Positions 42,328 to 52,259 of a DNA stretch of 64,000 nucleotides are shown piece by piece (within the stretch, counting starts at the first letter, position 1; each line of letters opens with the position of its first letter). Source of the stretch: Cyclobacteriaceae bacterium (lineage in GTDB: Bacteria; Bacteroidota; Bacteroidia; Cytophagales; Cyclobacteriaceae). The stretch lies in assembly GCA_019638275.1 (NCBI GenBank), contig JAHBUC010000001.1, positions 1-64,000 on the forward strand. Direction: 5' to 3'. Below the pieces are notes generated by a model. It searched no databases. It saw nothing but the letters and a program-made list of their open reading frames with translations, and had not been told where the DNA came from. The position numbers and the translations under genes are program-made.

Positions 42328-45300
42328 TTATACTTTAGTAACAACGCGAATCAACACTTTCAGCACTTGCTCATCCATGTCTACTTCCGTTGCGTTAACA
42401 ACATTGTCTTTTATTTCCAGGCTTACGGCCTGAGTTTCGGTACTAATATATTGTTTAAATTCTGAAATGGCAGAAGTCATCACTTCGCCATTGCGTTCTA
42501 CTTCAATGGCAATTTTGTCCAGCACCTCCATGCCCATATCCTTGCGCAGGTTTTGAATGCGGTTTACAAAATCACGGGCAATGCCTTCGCGCTTCAATTC
42601 ATCGGTTAAGGTAACATCCAGCGCCACGGTTATGCCGCCTTCACTGGCCACCGACCAGCCCGGGATATCTTCGGAGGAAATCAGCACATCTTCCAGCACA
42701 ATATCAAATCCACCTTTTGTAAGCGTTCCTTGTTTTTCAAGATGGGTGATGTCATCCTGATTGAAGGAGTTGATCACGGCAGAGACTTCTTTCATTTTAG
42801 GGCCGTACTGTTTACCCAGTTTCGCGAAGTTGGGTTTTACTTTTTTCACCAACAGCCCGGAAGTATCATCAATATATTCAACCGATTTGATGTTTACTTC
42901 TGCCTTGATGATTTCCTCAACGCTGCGAATGCGCGTGGCAAATTTCTCATCCAGCACAGGCAACAAAATCCGCTGTAGCGGTGTGCGCACTTTTATCTTA
43001 CTGTTTTTGCGTAATGCGTGTGTCAGTGAACAAATGCGTTGCGCATAATCCATGGATTGTTCCAGGTCGGCATCAATGCGATTGGTTTCAGCTTTCACCA
43101 AATCTGTAAGATGAACAGATTCGTGCTGCAATGGTGTGTTGTTTGCTTTCGCCTTATCACGTATGTTGTCGGTAAGGTTTTTATACAACCACTCCGAAAC
43201 AAAAGGCGCTACTGGCGACATCAGTTGAACGGTTACCATTAAGCACTCGTAGAGCGTATCGTATGCCGCTTTCTTATCGGCAAACAATTCACCGCGTTGT
43301 GATGGCTGCCAGAAACGCTTACGATTTAGTCGAACATACCAATTTGATAAATGATCGTTTACAAATTCCTGGATGGCACGTGCGGCACGGGTCGGTTCGT
43401 ATTCTTCGTATGCTTTGGTTACTTCAATGATTAAGGTTTGAAGTTTGGAAATGATCCAGCGGTCAAGATGGGTGAGATCTTTTTGAACAGAAGTGTTCAT
43501 CTCATCTTTCACATAGCCATCAATGTTGGCATACAACGCGAAGAAAGAGTACGTATTGATCAGTGTTCCAAAAAATCTGCGTTGCACTTCGGTAATGCCA
43601 TCCAAATCAAATTTCAGGTTGTCCCACGGTGGCGCGTTTTCAATCATGTACCAGCGCACCAGGTCGGGCCCGAATTTGTTAATGGTATCGAACGGGTTTA
43701 CCACATTGCCCTTGCTCTTCGACATCTTGTTGCCGTTTTTATCCAGCACAAGTCCGTTGGAGATTACGTTTTTAAAGGCCACGCTATCGAACAACATGGT
43801 GGCGATGGCGTGTAGGGTAAAGAACCAGCCACGGGTTTGATCAACGCCTTCAGCAATGAAGTCCGCTGGATAGCTGTTCTTATAGATGTCCTTATTTTCG
43901 AACGGATAGTGCCACTGCGCGTAGGGCATCGCTCCCGAATCAAACCACACATCAATCAGGTCTGTTTCACGGTACATCGGCTGACCGGAGTCGCTTACCA
44001 GAATAATTTCATCAACATAGGGACGATGAAGGTCTATGGTCAATTGACCATTGACCATAGACACCTTCTGCTTAATACCATTTTGTTCTGCTCTTTTAAC
44101 TTCTTCATTCAATTGTTCAATTGATCCAATGCACTTTTCTTCCTTCCCATCTTTAGTTCTCCAGATAGGAAGCGGTGTGCCCCAATAACGCGAGCGCGAC
44201 AAATTCCAGTCCACTAAATTTTCAAGCCAGTTGCCAAAGCGACCGGTGCCGGTTGACTCAGGTTTCCAGTTAATGGTTTTGTTCAGTTCCACCATCCGGT
44301 CTTTGAGTGCAGTGGTTTTGATGAACCAGGAATCTAACGGGTAGTACAACACGGGTTTGTCTGTGCGCCAGCAATGCGGGTATGTGTGTTCGTACTTCTC
44401 TACTTTAAACGCTTTGTTTTCTTCTTTTAAGATAATGGAGATGATCACATCCGTTGATTTGTAATCCGGATTCGACTCATCTTCATCCGTATAGTTTTTA
44501 ACGTAGAAGTCGTTTTCAGTTAAAGGTTTGTGTGTTTTGATGTTGTATTGCTCAACACCTTTCTTTAACCAGGCACCAATTTCTTTTATAAACTTTCCTT
44601 TGCGGTCAACGGTTGGCACTTCGTTGTCGGCTTCATCTTTCACCGTAAGGGCAGGTATGCCGTTTTGTTTCGCTACACGGAAGTCGTCAGCACCAAAGGT
44701 GGGAGAGGTGTGTACTACGCCTGTTCCATCTTCCGTGGTAACGAAATCACCCGCCACAACCTGAAACGCTTTGTCAGCATCATATAACGGTTGGATGTAC
44801 GGCATGAGTTGTTCGTAGCGGATGCCTACCAGATCTTTTCCATAAAATTGCCCCAAAATTTGCCACTGACTGTACTTGTCTTTAAAGATAAGCCCATCTG
44901 ATACAGCATATGATCCGACTGAGAAATCTTCATCAACAAGAAAATATTTAGTGAAGAGATCTTTTGCAAGTATTACTGTTACAGGTTTATTTGTGTATCG
45001 ATTAATCGTATTAACTAGTAAGTACTGTATTTTTTCACCGATTGCTAAAGCAGTATTTGACGGAAGAGTCCACGGTGTAGTTGTCCATGCAAGAATATAA
45101 ATCTCTTGATTTGGTTTACCAGAAATTTTGAAGTTGCTCTTCTCCTCTTCAGTATGATTAAGATTAGTCTCAAATAGAAATTTCGATCTCTCATCCCGCT
45201 TCACCTTAAACTGCGCTACAATAGAAGTATCCTTCACATCTTTATAGCAGCCAGGTAAATTCAACTCGTGCGAACTTAAGCCGGTGCCAGCAGCCGGGGA

Positions 45301-45849
45301 GTAAGGCTGAATGGTGTAACCTTTGTAGAGCAATCCTTTGTCGTAGAACTGTTTCAGTATCCACCACAGGCTTTCAATGTATTTTGAATCGTACGTGATG
45401 TACGGATCGTTCAGGTCAACCCAGTAGCCCATTTTCATGGTCAGGTCATCCCACTGATCTTTATACATCATTACCGTTTCGCGGCATTTCTGGTTGTATT
45501 CTTCAATGGAGATTTTTTTTCCGATGTCATCTTTGGTGATCCCCAGTTGCTTTTCCACCTGAAGTTCAACGGGCAGGCCGTGTGTGTCCCATCCGCCTTT
45601 GCGTTTTACCTGGTAGCCCTGCAACGTTTTAAAGCGACAAAAAATATCTTTTACCGTGCGCGCCATTACGTGGTGAATGCCCGGTGTACCATTGGCCGAT
45701 GGAGGACCTTCGTAAAAGGTAAAGGCTTGCGCCCCTTCGCGGTTGGTCACTGATTTTTCAAAAATGCTTTCCCGCTTCCAGAAGTCGAGGATATCGGTTG
45801 CCAGTTGGGCGTAATTCAGGTCTGTCGGTTCTTTGTACTTTTCACTCAT
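42328..45849 (-). CDS. ileS: Isoleucyl-tRNA synthetase
   Basis: Class I synthetase of 1173 residues that charges tRNA-Ile and edits valine. The HIGH-equivalent is PSANGTPGIHHVMAR (about residues 50-64) and the KMSKS motif is at residues 708-712. The CP1 editing domain lies between (about 220-450), with TWTTPW-type AWTTPWTLPSNTALA at its start. The length and C-terminal anticodon-binding part are those of the longer (eukaryote-like) bacterial form, which has been linked to mupirocin tolerance in some species. Operon with lspA. Confidence 0.98.
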   Translation of the reverse strand: MSEKYKEPTDLNYAQLATDILDFWKRESIFEKSVTNREGAQAFTFYEGPPSANGTPGIHHVMARTVKDIFCRFKTLQGYQVKRKGGWDTHGLPVELQVEKQLGITKDDIGKKISIEEYNQKCRETVMMYKDQWDDLTMKMGYWVDLNDPYITYDSKYIESLWWILKQFYDKGLLYKGYTIQPYSPAAGTGLSSHELNLPGCYKDVKDTSIVAQFKVKRDERSKFLFETNLNHTEEEKSNFKISGKPNQEIYILAWTTTPWTLPSNTALAIGEKIQYLLVNTINRYTNKPVTVILAKDLFTKYFLVDEDFSVGSYAVSDGLIFKDKYSQWQILGQFYGKDLVGIRYEQLMPYIQPLYDADKAFQVVAGDFVTTEDGTGVVHTSPTFGADDFRVAKQNGIPALTVKDEADNEVPTVDRKGKFIKEIGAWLKKGVEQYNIKTHKPLTENDFYVKNYTDEDESNPDYKSTDVIISIILKEENKAFKVEKYEHTYPHCWRTDKPVLYYPLDSWFIKTTALKDRMVELNKTINWKPESTGTGRFGNWLENLVDWNLSRSRYWGTPLPIWRTKDGKEEKCIGSIEQLNEEVKRAEQNGIKQKVSMVNGQLTIDLHRPYVDEIILVSDSGQPMYRETDLIDVWFDSGAMPYAQWHYPFENKDIYKNSYPADFIAEGVDQTRGWFFTLHAIATMLFDSVAFKNVISNGLVLDKNGNKMSKSKGNVVNPFDTINKFGPDLVRWYMIENAPPWDNLKFDLDGITEVQRRFFGTLINTYSFFALYANIDGYVKDEMNTSVQKDLTHLDRWIISKLQTLIIEVTKAYEEYEPTRAARAIQEFVNDHLSNWYVRLNRKRFWQPSQRGELFADKKAAYDTLYECLMVTVQLMSPVAPFVSEWLYKNLTDNIRDKAKANNTPLQHESVHLTDLVKAETNRIDADLEQSMDYAQRICSLTHALRKNSKIKVRTPLQRILLPVLDEKFATRIRSVEEIIKAEVNIKSVEYIDDTSGLLVKKVKPNFAKLGKQYGPKMKEVSAVINSFNQDDITHLEKQGTLTKGGFDIVLEDVLISSEDIPGWSVASEGGITVALDVTLTDELKREGIARDFVNRIQNLRKDMGMEVLDKIAIEVERNGEVMTSAISEFKQYISTETQAVSLEIKDNVVNATEVDMDEQVLKVLIRVVTKV

Positions 45850-45896
45850 TGCGCAAAAACTATCCGTAATCGTTGATTTTCAACTGAATAAGAGCG

Positions 45897-45904
45897 CAAA
45901 GATA
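45897..45904 (-). promoter_or_regulatory. Probable ileS-lspA -7 element
   Basis: TATCTTTG on the reverse strand, followed by CGC, matches the Bacteroidota -7 consensus, 48 bases before the ileS ATG. The -33 element is weak. Confidence 0.5.
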
Positions 45905-45950
45905 AGGCAGGGAATGTGAAATACGAATTTAGAAAACAGGGCTTTTCAGC

Positions 45951-48368
45951 CTATTCAGCGGCCGGGTGGCGGTTGTGTATTTTGATCTTACTCAGGTCAA
46001 TCTCCTCGTCTTCCGACTCTGAATAAAATCCGGCTTCCACTTCTTCAATCAGCGCATGTTTTTCACTCTGGCGATGCTTTCGGTCAAACGTCATAATCAG
46101 CGCGGGCAGCAGAATCAGGTTGGTACACATGGAAATACCCAAGGTAATGGAGGTGAGTATGCCCAACGCAATGGTGCCGCCAAATGAAGAAAAGGCAAAA
46201 ATGATAAACCCGGCCAACAACACAATGGAGGTATAGACCATGCTTTTGCCGACTTCAAGAATGGTGGCGCTAACGGCTACGGGCACAAAAAATCTTTTGG
46301 TGTGAAGTTCCTGCCGGTACTTGGCCAGGAAGTGAATGGAGTAATCAACCGAAATACCAAATGCGATACTGAAGATTAGTACGGTGCTCGGCTTTAGCGG
46401 AACACCAAAGTAACCCATCAGCGAGGCGGTGATCATCATGGGAATAATGTTAGGGATGAGTGCGATGATGATCATGCGAACATTTGCAAACAGAAAGCCC
46501 ATGGTTAGTGCGATCAATCCAAACGCCAACATCAAACTCCCTTTCAGGTTGTTGATGAGAAAAGAATTGCCTTTGATAAACAGGGGAGTGGTTCCCGTAA
46601 TTTTTACGGATATGTCGGTGCCGGTGAACAGCGAATCAATTTTAGGTTGAATAACCTGGCTGATCAATGAATCCATTTTATCAGAACCAATGTCGGCAAC
46701 CTGCAAGGATATGCGCATGGTTTGCAGCGTAGAATCAACGAATGAGTTGAAAAGTCCCGAAGCATCGGATTGTCCTTTCAGGTAAGGTAAGATAAAATTA
46801 CGCTCACGGTTATCGGGTAGGGAATAGCGTGCCGGGTTGTTGTTGTAAAATGCCTGCTTGGCGGCTTTCACAAAGCTTACAATGGAAACCGGTTTGGAAG
46901 TGGGTTGAAGCGAATCCAGAAACTGCTCAAATTCATCAATCTTCTGCAGGTTCTTTACCTCAATTACACCTCTTCGCTTTCCGGTGTCTACAACCATTTC
47001 CAGCGGCATCACTCCGCTGAAATGTTCTTCAAAAAATTTCAGGTCTTGCTTTTCTGTGCTGTTCTCGGGCAGATCATCCACCATAAACGAAACCGTATGA
47101 ATACGCCACATGCCGATAACTGCGAAGCCAATGAGTACAATGGTGATAGAGTAAATCATCGCCCGGTGTCGGTGTACACTCAGGTCAATTCCGGTTAAAA
47201 GGTTGTCGATCAGTTTAAAATCAAGATGACGTAAATGTTTTGCCGAAGGAGGAGGCATCCACGAGAACACCCCGGGAATTAAAATCAAGCTTACCACAAA
47301 CGTGGCCATTACATTAATACCGGCAACAATACCAAACTCCCGAAGTATGGTGATGTCGGCAGTAAGCAGTACAAGAAAACCAATGGCGGTAGTAAGATTG
47401 GTAAGAAATGTGGCTACGCCAACTTTACGAATCACGCGACTGATCGCCAGCATTTTGTTGCCATGTGCGGCAAACTCTGCGTGGTATTTGTTCATCAGGT
47501 AAATGGCGTTGGGTATTCCGATTACCACAATGATGGGTGGAATCATACCACTTAACAACGTAATCTTAAAGCCAAACAAGGCAATTGTGCCCAGCACCCA
47601 AACCACCACAATGCCAATTACCAACAACGGGAAGATCATGGCGCGGAAGGATCGGAAGAAAATCAGCAGGATGATTCCTGTAACCACAACCGATAAAGCA
47701 AGAAAAATTTTTAACTCAGCACTAACCCGCTGAGCAATAACCGAACGCACAAACGGGAGACCGGCATAGTGCAGGTCTATGCCTGTGCTTTCTTTGAAGT
47801 GTCCGCCCCGTTCAATGATTTCGTTGGTCACGTCCATTCTGCGAACGGAGTTCAGGTATTCCTTGTTTATCGAAATCAGAATAGCGATAGCTCCATTTTC
47901 CTGATTGACAATTTGCCCGAGGTAGAACTTTTGTTTCTTTGCTTCAATTAATAAACTATCTAGTTCTTCCTGACTTTTTATTTTGCCCGGAAAAATATCA
48001 ACCAGGTTAAATTTTTTCTGTGCGGTGTCTTTCTCAATCATTTTGATTTGAGGAAGCGAGATCACTTCATTCACACCCGGTATCTGGCGAACAGAAACAC
48101 AAAACTCACGCAGCTTTTCAAAATTCTTGTATTGATAAATGCTGCTGTCTTTCAGGCCAACGGCTACAATACCGCCATCTTCACCAAATTGTTGCTTGAA
48201 CTGATCGAAGAAAATCTGCTCCGGATCATTGGCAGGGACAGTACCGCGGAAGTCGTAACTCATCTCCACCGTTCGGCCGTGATAGCCCATAAAAACGGTG
48301 ATAAGCGCAATTAAAATAAAGAGCGGAAGCCGGTAAGAAATTATAAAGTGTGCAAGGGATGTCCACAT
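45951..48368 (-). CDS. MMPL/RND-superfamily exporter (HAE3-like)
   Basis: 805-residue membrane protein with 12 predicted helices in two halves, each with a large periplasmic loop (about 35-210 and 430-610) followed by five helices. The second-half segment FGISVDYSIHFLAKYRQE, with Asp in the fourth helix of the half, matches the MMPL/patched relay pattern. Members export lipids, hopanoids or hydrophobic drugs; the substrate here is unknown. No adaptor gene is adjacent, as usual for the HAE3 group. The C-terminus carries an acidic cytoplasmic tail. Confidence 0.88.
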   Translation of the reverse strand: MWTSLAHFIISYRLPLFILIALITVFMGYHGRTVEMSYDFRGTVPANDPEQIFFDQFKQQFGEDGGIVAVGLKDSSIYQYKNFEKLREFCVSVRQIPGVNEVISLPQIKMIEKDTAQKKFNLVDIFPGKIKSQEELDSLLIEAKKQKFYLGQIVNQENGAIAILISINKEYLNSVRRMDVTNEIIERGGHFKESTGIDLHYAGLPFVRSVIAQRVSAELKIFLALSVVVTGIILLIFFRSFRAMIFPLLVIGIVVVWVLGTIALFGFKITLLSGMIPPIIVVIGIPNAIYLMNKYHAEFAAHGNKMLAISRVIRKVGVATFLTNLTTAIGFLVLLTADITILREFGIVAGINVMATFVVSLILIPGVFSWMPPPSAKHLRHLDFKLIDNLLTGIDLSVHRHRAMIYSITIVLIGFAVIGMWRIHTVSFMVDDLPENSTEKQDLKFFEEHFSGVMPLEMVVDTGKRRGVIEVKNLQKIDEFEQFLDSLQPTSKPVSIVSFVKAAKQAFYNNNPARYSLPDNRERNFILPYLKGQSDASGLFNSFVDSTLQTMRISLQVADIGSDKMDSLISQVIQPKIDSLFTGTDISVKITGTTPLFIKGNSFLINNLKGSLMLAFGLIALTMGFLFANVRMIIIALIPNIIPMMITASLMGYFGVPLKPSTVLIFSIAFGISVDYSIHFLAKYRQELHTKRFFVPVAVSATILEVGKSMVYTSIVLLAGFIIFAFSSFGGTIALGILTSITLGISMCTNLILLPALIMTFDRKHRQSEKHALIEEVEAGFYSESEDEEIDLSKIKIHNRHPAAE

Positions 48369-48432
48369 GGTAAAATAGCTGTCTGGCCACAGGAATTAAG
48401 CCCTAAAGCTAATGATTTACAGGGTTTTTACC

Positions 48433-49230
48433 CTATGAAAAGTGAAGAATGGGGTCTTGATTAAGCAGTTTGGAAAGGATGGTGTAAACCTCCGGCAAGG
48501 CCTTCTGAAACTCCGCAGGTCGTTCAAAAAAGTTCTCAACGGCTACGGCAAAAAACTCATGCGGATTGGCACAGGCATAGGCCCGCAGAAAGGTATCTTC
48601 TGAAGTTGGCAGGCTGCAAAGCTGACGCGCGTAGGCATCAAATTGTTCAACCAGTCCATCATCAAAAAAACTGTACTCATCGTTGTGGATGATGTTTTCC
48701 AACCGCAGGGCATGCGCCATTTCGTGCAAACCCAGGTTAACGGAATCATTGGAATAGATGTAACCATCAACAAAACTTTTCCAGCTTAACACAATGGCAC
48801 CAAAAGCCGGGTTTACTTCACCTTTGTGGAAACGTTTACTAATAGAAGAATAATAGTCGGTAGGATAAATCAGAATTTTATCAAAGTGTTGAAGGTACAC
48901 TCGCGGCAAACCGAATGTCAACTGAACGGCACATGCACCTATCATCACTTTCATTTCATCCGTAACCGGTCGGAACTGGCGTGGAATAAATTTCTTGCTC
49001 ATGATGAAGTAGAGCAACTTTTGCTCGAATGCATGTTGCTGTTGCGTGTTCAACCGGTTGTAGTACCCAAAGTATTTCTGTAAGATTTCTTTGTAGTGAT
49101 TGGGAAACGGAAGAATGGACGAACGAATAGGCGCAGCCATGCGGCCCACTTCTTCATAAGCAACTTCCAGTTGATTGCGGTAATAGACCACCACAACAAT
49201 GAAACCTACTACTACAATGAAGAAAAACAT
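48433..49230 (-). CDS. MtfA-type zinc-dependent peptidase
   Basis: 265 residues with one N-terminal membrane segment (2-16) and a cytoplasmic or periplasmic metallopeptidase domain. The zinc motif is HEMAHALRLEN, with downstream Glu/Asp residues in EQFDAYARQL; the family region YPTDYYSS and LSWKSFVDGYIYSNDSVNLGLHEM is typical of MtfA, which in E. coli binds the Mlc repressor. The family function in Bacteroidota is not established. It sits 64 bases upstream of the MMPL gene on the same strand. Confidence 0.85.
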   Translation of the reverse strand: MFFFIVVVGFIVVVVYYRNQLEVAYEEVGRMAAPIRSSILPFPNHYKEILQKYFGYYNRLNTQQQHAFEQKLLYFIMSKKFIPRQFRPVTDEMKVMIGACAVQLTFGLPRVYLQHFDKILIYPTDYYSSISKRFHKGEVNPAFGAIVLSWKSFVDGYIYSNDSVNLGLHEMAHALRLENIIHNDEYSFFDDGLVEQFDAYARQLCSLPTSEDTFLRAYACANPHEFFAVAVENFFERPAEFQKALPEVYTILSKLLNQDPILHFS

Positions 49231-49240
49231 GAATTGGGTG

Positions 49241-50782
49241 TTAAATCCTCTTCAGGATGTTATTGATGGAACAAGCTTGTGTGAGCGTATCCTTCAGTGA
49301 GCTAACCGGAACACGTTCCTGCTCCATCGTATCGCGGTTACGAATGGTTACAGTATTGTCCTGAAGCGTTTGATGATCAACCGTTACACAGTAAGGCGTA
49401 CCGATGGCATCCTGTCTGCGGTAGCGTTTTCCGATGGCGTCTTTTTCTTCATAGAAGCAGCGCACATGAAACTTCAATTCGTTCATGATCTCCATGGCTT
49501 TTTCAGGAAGTCCGTCTTTCTTGGTGAGAGGAAGAATGGCAACTTTGTTGGGTGCCAACGGAGCAGGAATACGCAACACCACACGCTCACTGCCATCGGC
49601 CAGTTTTTCTTCTTTGTATGAAGTTGAAAGCACAGCCAGAAACATGCGGTCAAGACCAATGGAAGTTTCAACTACATATGGGATATAATTCTGATTGTCT
49701 TCCGGATCAAAGTATTGCAACTTTTTGCCGCTGTATTTTTCGTGGCTTTTTAAATCAAAGTCGGTGCGTGAGTGAATGCCCTCCAGTTCGCGGAAGCCCA
49801 TCGGGAAGTTGAACTGGATATCGCAGGCGGCATTGGCGTAGTGCGCCAGGTTCAGGTGATCATGGAAGCGATAGTTTTCTTCACCTAAGCCAAGCGCTTT
49901 GTGCCATTTCATGCGCTTCTCCTTCCAGAACTCGTACCACTTCATTTCTTCGCCTGGCTTCACAAAAAACTGCATTTCCATTTGCTCAAATTCGCGCATG
50001 CGGAAAATGAACTGGCGCGCTACAATTTCATTGCGAAAGGCTTTACCAATTTGAGCGATGCCGAACGGTATTTTCATGCGCCCCGTTTTCTGCACATTCA
50101 AAAAGTTTACGAAAATGCCCTGAGCCGTTTCGGGACGGAGGTAAATCTTGTTGGCATCATCGGCCACTGATCCCATCTCGGTGGAGAACATCAGGTTGAA
50201 CTGGCGCACATCCGTCCAGTTGCGCGATCCGGAAATCGGATCGGCTATTTCCAGGTCAATGATCAGTTGCTTCAGGGCCTCCATGTTTCCCGAACCCAAT
50301 GCATCTTTCATTTTGTCATTAACCTCATCAATCTTTTTTTGATATTCCACCACCCGCGTGTTGGTGGTCACAAACATGTTGCGATCAAAGTTTTCAAAGC
50401 GTTTGGCGGCCTTTTCAACTTCCTTCTCAATTTTTTCTTCCAGCTTTTCAATGTAGCCTTCAATCAGCTGGTCGGCACGGTAGCGCTTTTTCGAATCTTT
50501 ATTGTCGATCATCGGATCGTTAAACGCATCTACATGGCCGGACGCTTTCCACGTGGTGGGGTGCATGAAAATGGCGGCATCAATGCCCACAATGTTCTCG
50601 TGGAGCATGGTCATGAATTTCCACCAGTACTCTTTAATATTATTCTTCAGCTCTGCGCCATTCTGACCGTAGTCGTACACGGCACTGAGCCCGTCATAAA
50701 TCTCACTGGAAGGAAAAATAAACCCATACTCCTTGGCATGGGCGATCACATTCTTAAACAGGTTGTCTTCTTGATTCGCCAT
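49241..50782 (-). CDS. glyS: Glycyl-tRNA synthetase (alpha2, single-chain type)
   Basis: Class II synthetase of 513 residues (start ATG 50782; a TTG three codons upstream is the less likely choice). It is the eukaryote/archaea-like dimeric type, not the bacterial alpha2-beta2 type. Motifs: the first core segment GLSAVYDYGQNGAELKNN, motif 2 FRNEIVARQFIFRMREFEQME, the WYEFWKEKRMKWH insert, and motif 3 ETSIGLDRMFLAVL. The C-terminal anticodon-binding domain starts near KVAILPLTKKDGL. The MtfA-type gene follows after 10 bases. Confidence 0.97.
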   Translation of the reverse strand: MANQEDNLFKNVIAHAKEYGFIFPSSEIYDGLSAVYDYGQNGAELKNNIKEYWWKFMTMLHENIVGIDAAIFMHPTTWKASGHVDAFNDPMIDNKDSKKRYRADQLIEGYIEKLEEKIEKEVEKAAKRFENFDRNMFVTTNTRVVEYQKKIDEVNDKMKDALGSGNMEALKQLIIDLEIADPISGSRNWTDVRQFNLMFSTEMGSVADDANKIYLRPETAQGIFVNFLNVQKTGRMKIPFGIAQIGKAFRNEIVARQFIFRMREFEQMEMQFFVKPGEEMKWYEFWKEKRMKWHKALGLGEENYRFHDHLNLAHYANAACDIQFNFPMGFRELEGIHSRTDFDLKSHEKYSGKKLQYFDPEDNQNYIPYVVETSIGLDRMFLAVLSTSYKEEKLADGSERVVLRIPAPLAPNKVAILPLTKKDGLPEKAMEIMNELKFHVRCFYEEKDAIGKRYRRQDAIGTPYCVTVDHQTLQDNTVTIRNRDTMEQERVPVSSLKDTLTQACSINNILKRI

Positions 50783-50788
50783 AAGGCG

Positions 50789-50796
50789 CAAATATA
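50789..50796 (-). promoter_or_regulatory. Possible -7 element close to the glyS start
   Basis: TATATTTG on the reverse strand ends 6 bases before the glyS ATG, which would give a leaderless or nearly leaderless message. No -33 element was seen, so this may be coincidence. Confidence 0.3.
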
Positions 50797-50846
50797 AGAC
50801 ATGGGTGAATGATTACAGGATTCCTCCAAAAACTTCCACAGTCAGG

Positions 50847-52121
50847 TTATTGGATTGGCACTGTAAAGGTAAAGGTGCTGCCCTTACGGGGATGGGAGTT
50901 CAGGTGGATTGATCCGGCCAGTTTGGACGTGGTTTCTTTAACAATGTAAAGGCCTAAACCTGAGCCTTGCGAAGATTCGTTGCCTCTGTAAAACATATCG
51001 AATACCCGCTTTTGAATTTCAGGGGCAATGCCCTGGCCATTGTCTTCCACACTGAAAGAGTGGGATGTATTAACCGCGTAATGTTGCAGACGGATGTATG
51101 GATCTTCTTTTCGCAAATCGTGATAGCGTATGGCGTTGGAAATCAAATTGGAGAGGATAACGTGTATTCTTCGGGTATCGCTGTGAATGATCAGGTCTTC
51201 CGGAATTTCATTTTTAAAGGTGATTACCTGTGCTTCCGAACTATACCTCAAGGCTTCCCAGATTTCGTTGGCCAGTTCATGTACCCGGATTCTTTCCCGC
51301 GTAATCTCCAGCCGGTTGTTTCGTGAGTAATCTGTAATGTCTTTTATAAACTTGTTCAGCGTGTTCACCCGGTTTTCCATCATGCCCAGGTATCTCTTTA
51401 CCTCTTGTGGGTTTTCGTTGTCTTTAGCAAGGTTAATTAATCCGGCAACTGAAGAAAGCGGTGCCCGTAAATCATGCGAAGTACTGTACACAAAGCGGTC
51501 GAGTTCTTCGTTTAGTTTTTTAAGCATGCGGTTGCTGTTCACCAACTCACGACCGTTATGATGATTTAAACTGATCAGCAAATAAATGGCAAGTATTGAG
51601 GTTGGTAATGCAACAGCAAAATTGATCAGAAAATTGGCCGTTAATTCATGTTCGGAGTACATCCGTTTTGGCAAAATGGAGAAGTCGCCAAAGTATGCCA
51701 GTACAAATAAACTATACGTGAGTGCTGCCAGGTTAACGGCTATAAACCGTTGCTTGTAATTAAACACGGCAAAGGCGCCCAGCGCAATGGGAATAAAGAG
51801 AATATAGGCTCCGGTTGCAGGCGCTTCACTGGAGGCAAACAGGTAAACCACAAAATTGAGTGTAGGAAAAATGATGTAGTAGGCGGTGCAATGCTTTCCC
51901 CTTCTGTGCAGCCCGATTGCCAGGCTGAGCATGCCAACGCAAAACAAGTAAACGGGAATAGGCTTGTATAAACTCCAACTCAGGTCAATAACGCTATACA
52001 GCAGGCAAACGGTTATCGCGATAAGCGCATAGTGACCCGAAAGAATCACCTTTCGGTATTCGGTCCACGAATCGATGTAATTGTTTTTACCTATTATGAG
52101 GTTACGAATAGCCCTTTTCAT
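50847..52121 (-). CDS. Sensor histidine kinase (paralogue A)
   Basis: 424 residues from ATG 52121. Six hydrophobic segments (about 30-185) make a membrane sensor without a large periplasmic domain; then a short coiled coil, HisKA with phospho-acceptor His216 (STSHDLRAPLSS) and a HATPase_c domain (N box ILSNLISNAIRYH, G1 VEDNGQGI, G2 GSGLGLYIV). It is clearly paralogous to the next gene upstream, from MKRAIRNLIIGK versus RSRPLRDFIIGK onward. No response-regulator gene is adjacent. The signal is unknown. Confidence 0.93.
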   Translation of the reverse strand: MKRAIRNLIIGKNNYIDSWTEYRKVILSGHYALIAITVCLLYSVIDLSWSLYKPIPVYLFCVGMLSLAIGLHRRGKHCTAYYIIFPTLNFVVYLFASSEAPATGAYILFIPIALGAFAVFNYKQRFIAVNLAALTYSLFVLAYFGDFSILPKRMYSEHELTANFLINFAVALPTSILAIYLLISLNHHNGRELVNSNRMLKKLNEELDRFVYSTSHDLRAPLSSVAGLINLAKDNENPQEVKRYLGMMENRVNTLNKFIKDITDYSRNNRLEITRERIRVHELANEIWEALRYSSEAQVITFKNEIPEDLIIHSDTRRIHVILSNLISNAIRYHDLRKEDPYIRLQHYAVNTSHSFSVEDNGQGIAPEIQKRVFDMFYRGNESSQGSGLGLYIVKETTSKLAGSIHLNSHPRKGSTFTFTVPIQ

Positions 52122-52259
52122 ACTGTTATTAAAACCAACATGCAAAGGTATTTTATGGCATCTGCCCGAAAGTTTTCATCTGCCACCGTATATGGTGGAT
52201 GCAAGATTCTTTGAAGATTTCAAGGTTTTTGAGGCCGAAAGGCAGCGATGGGGCGGGAT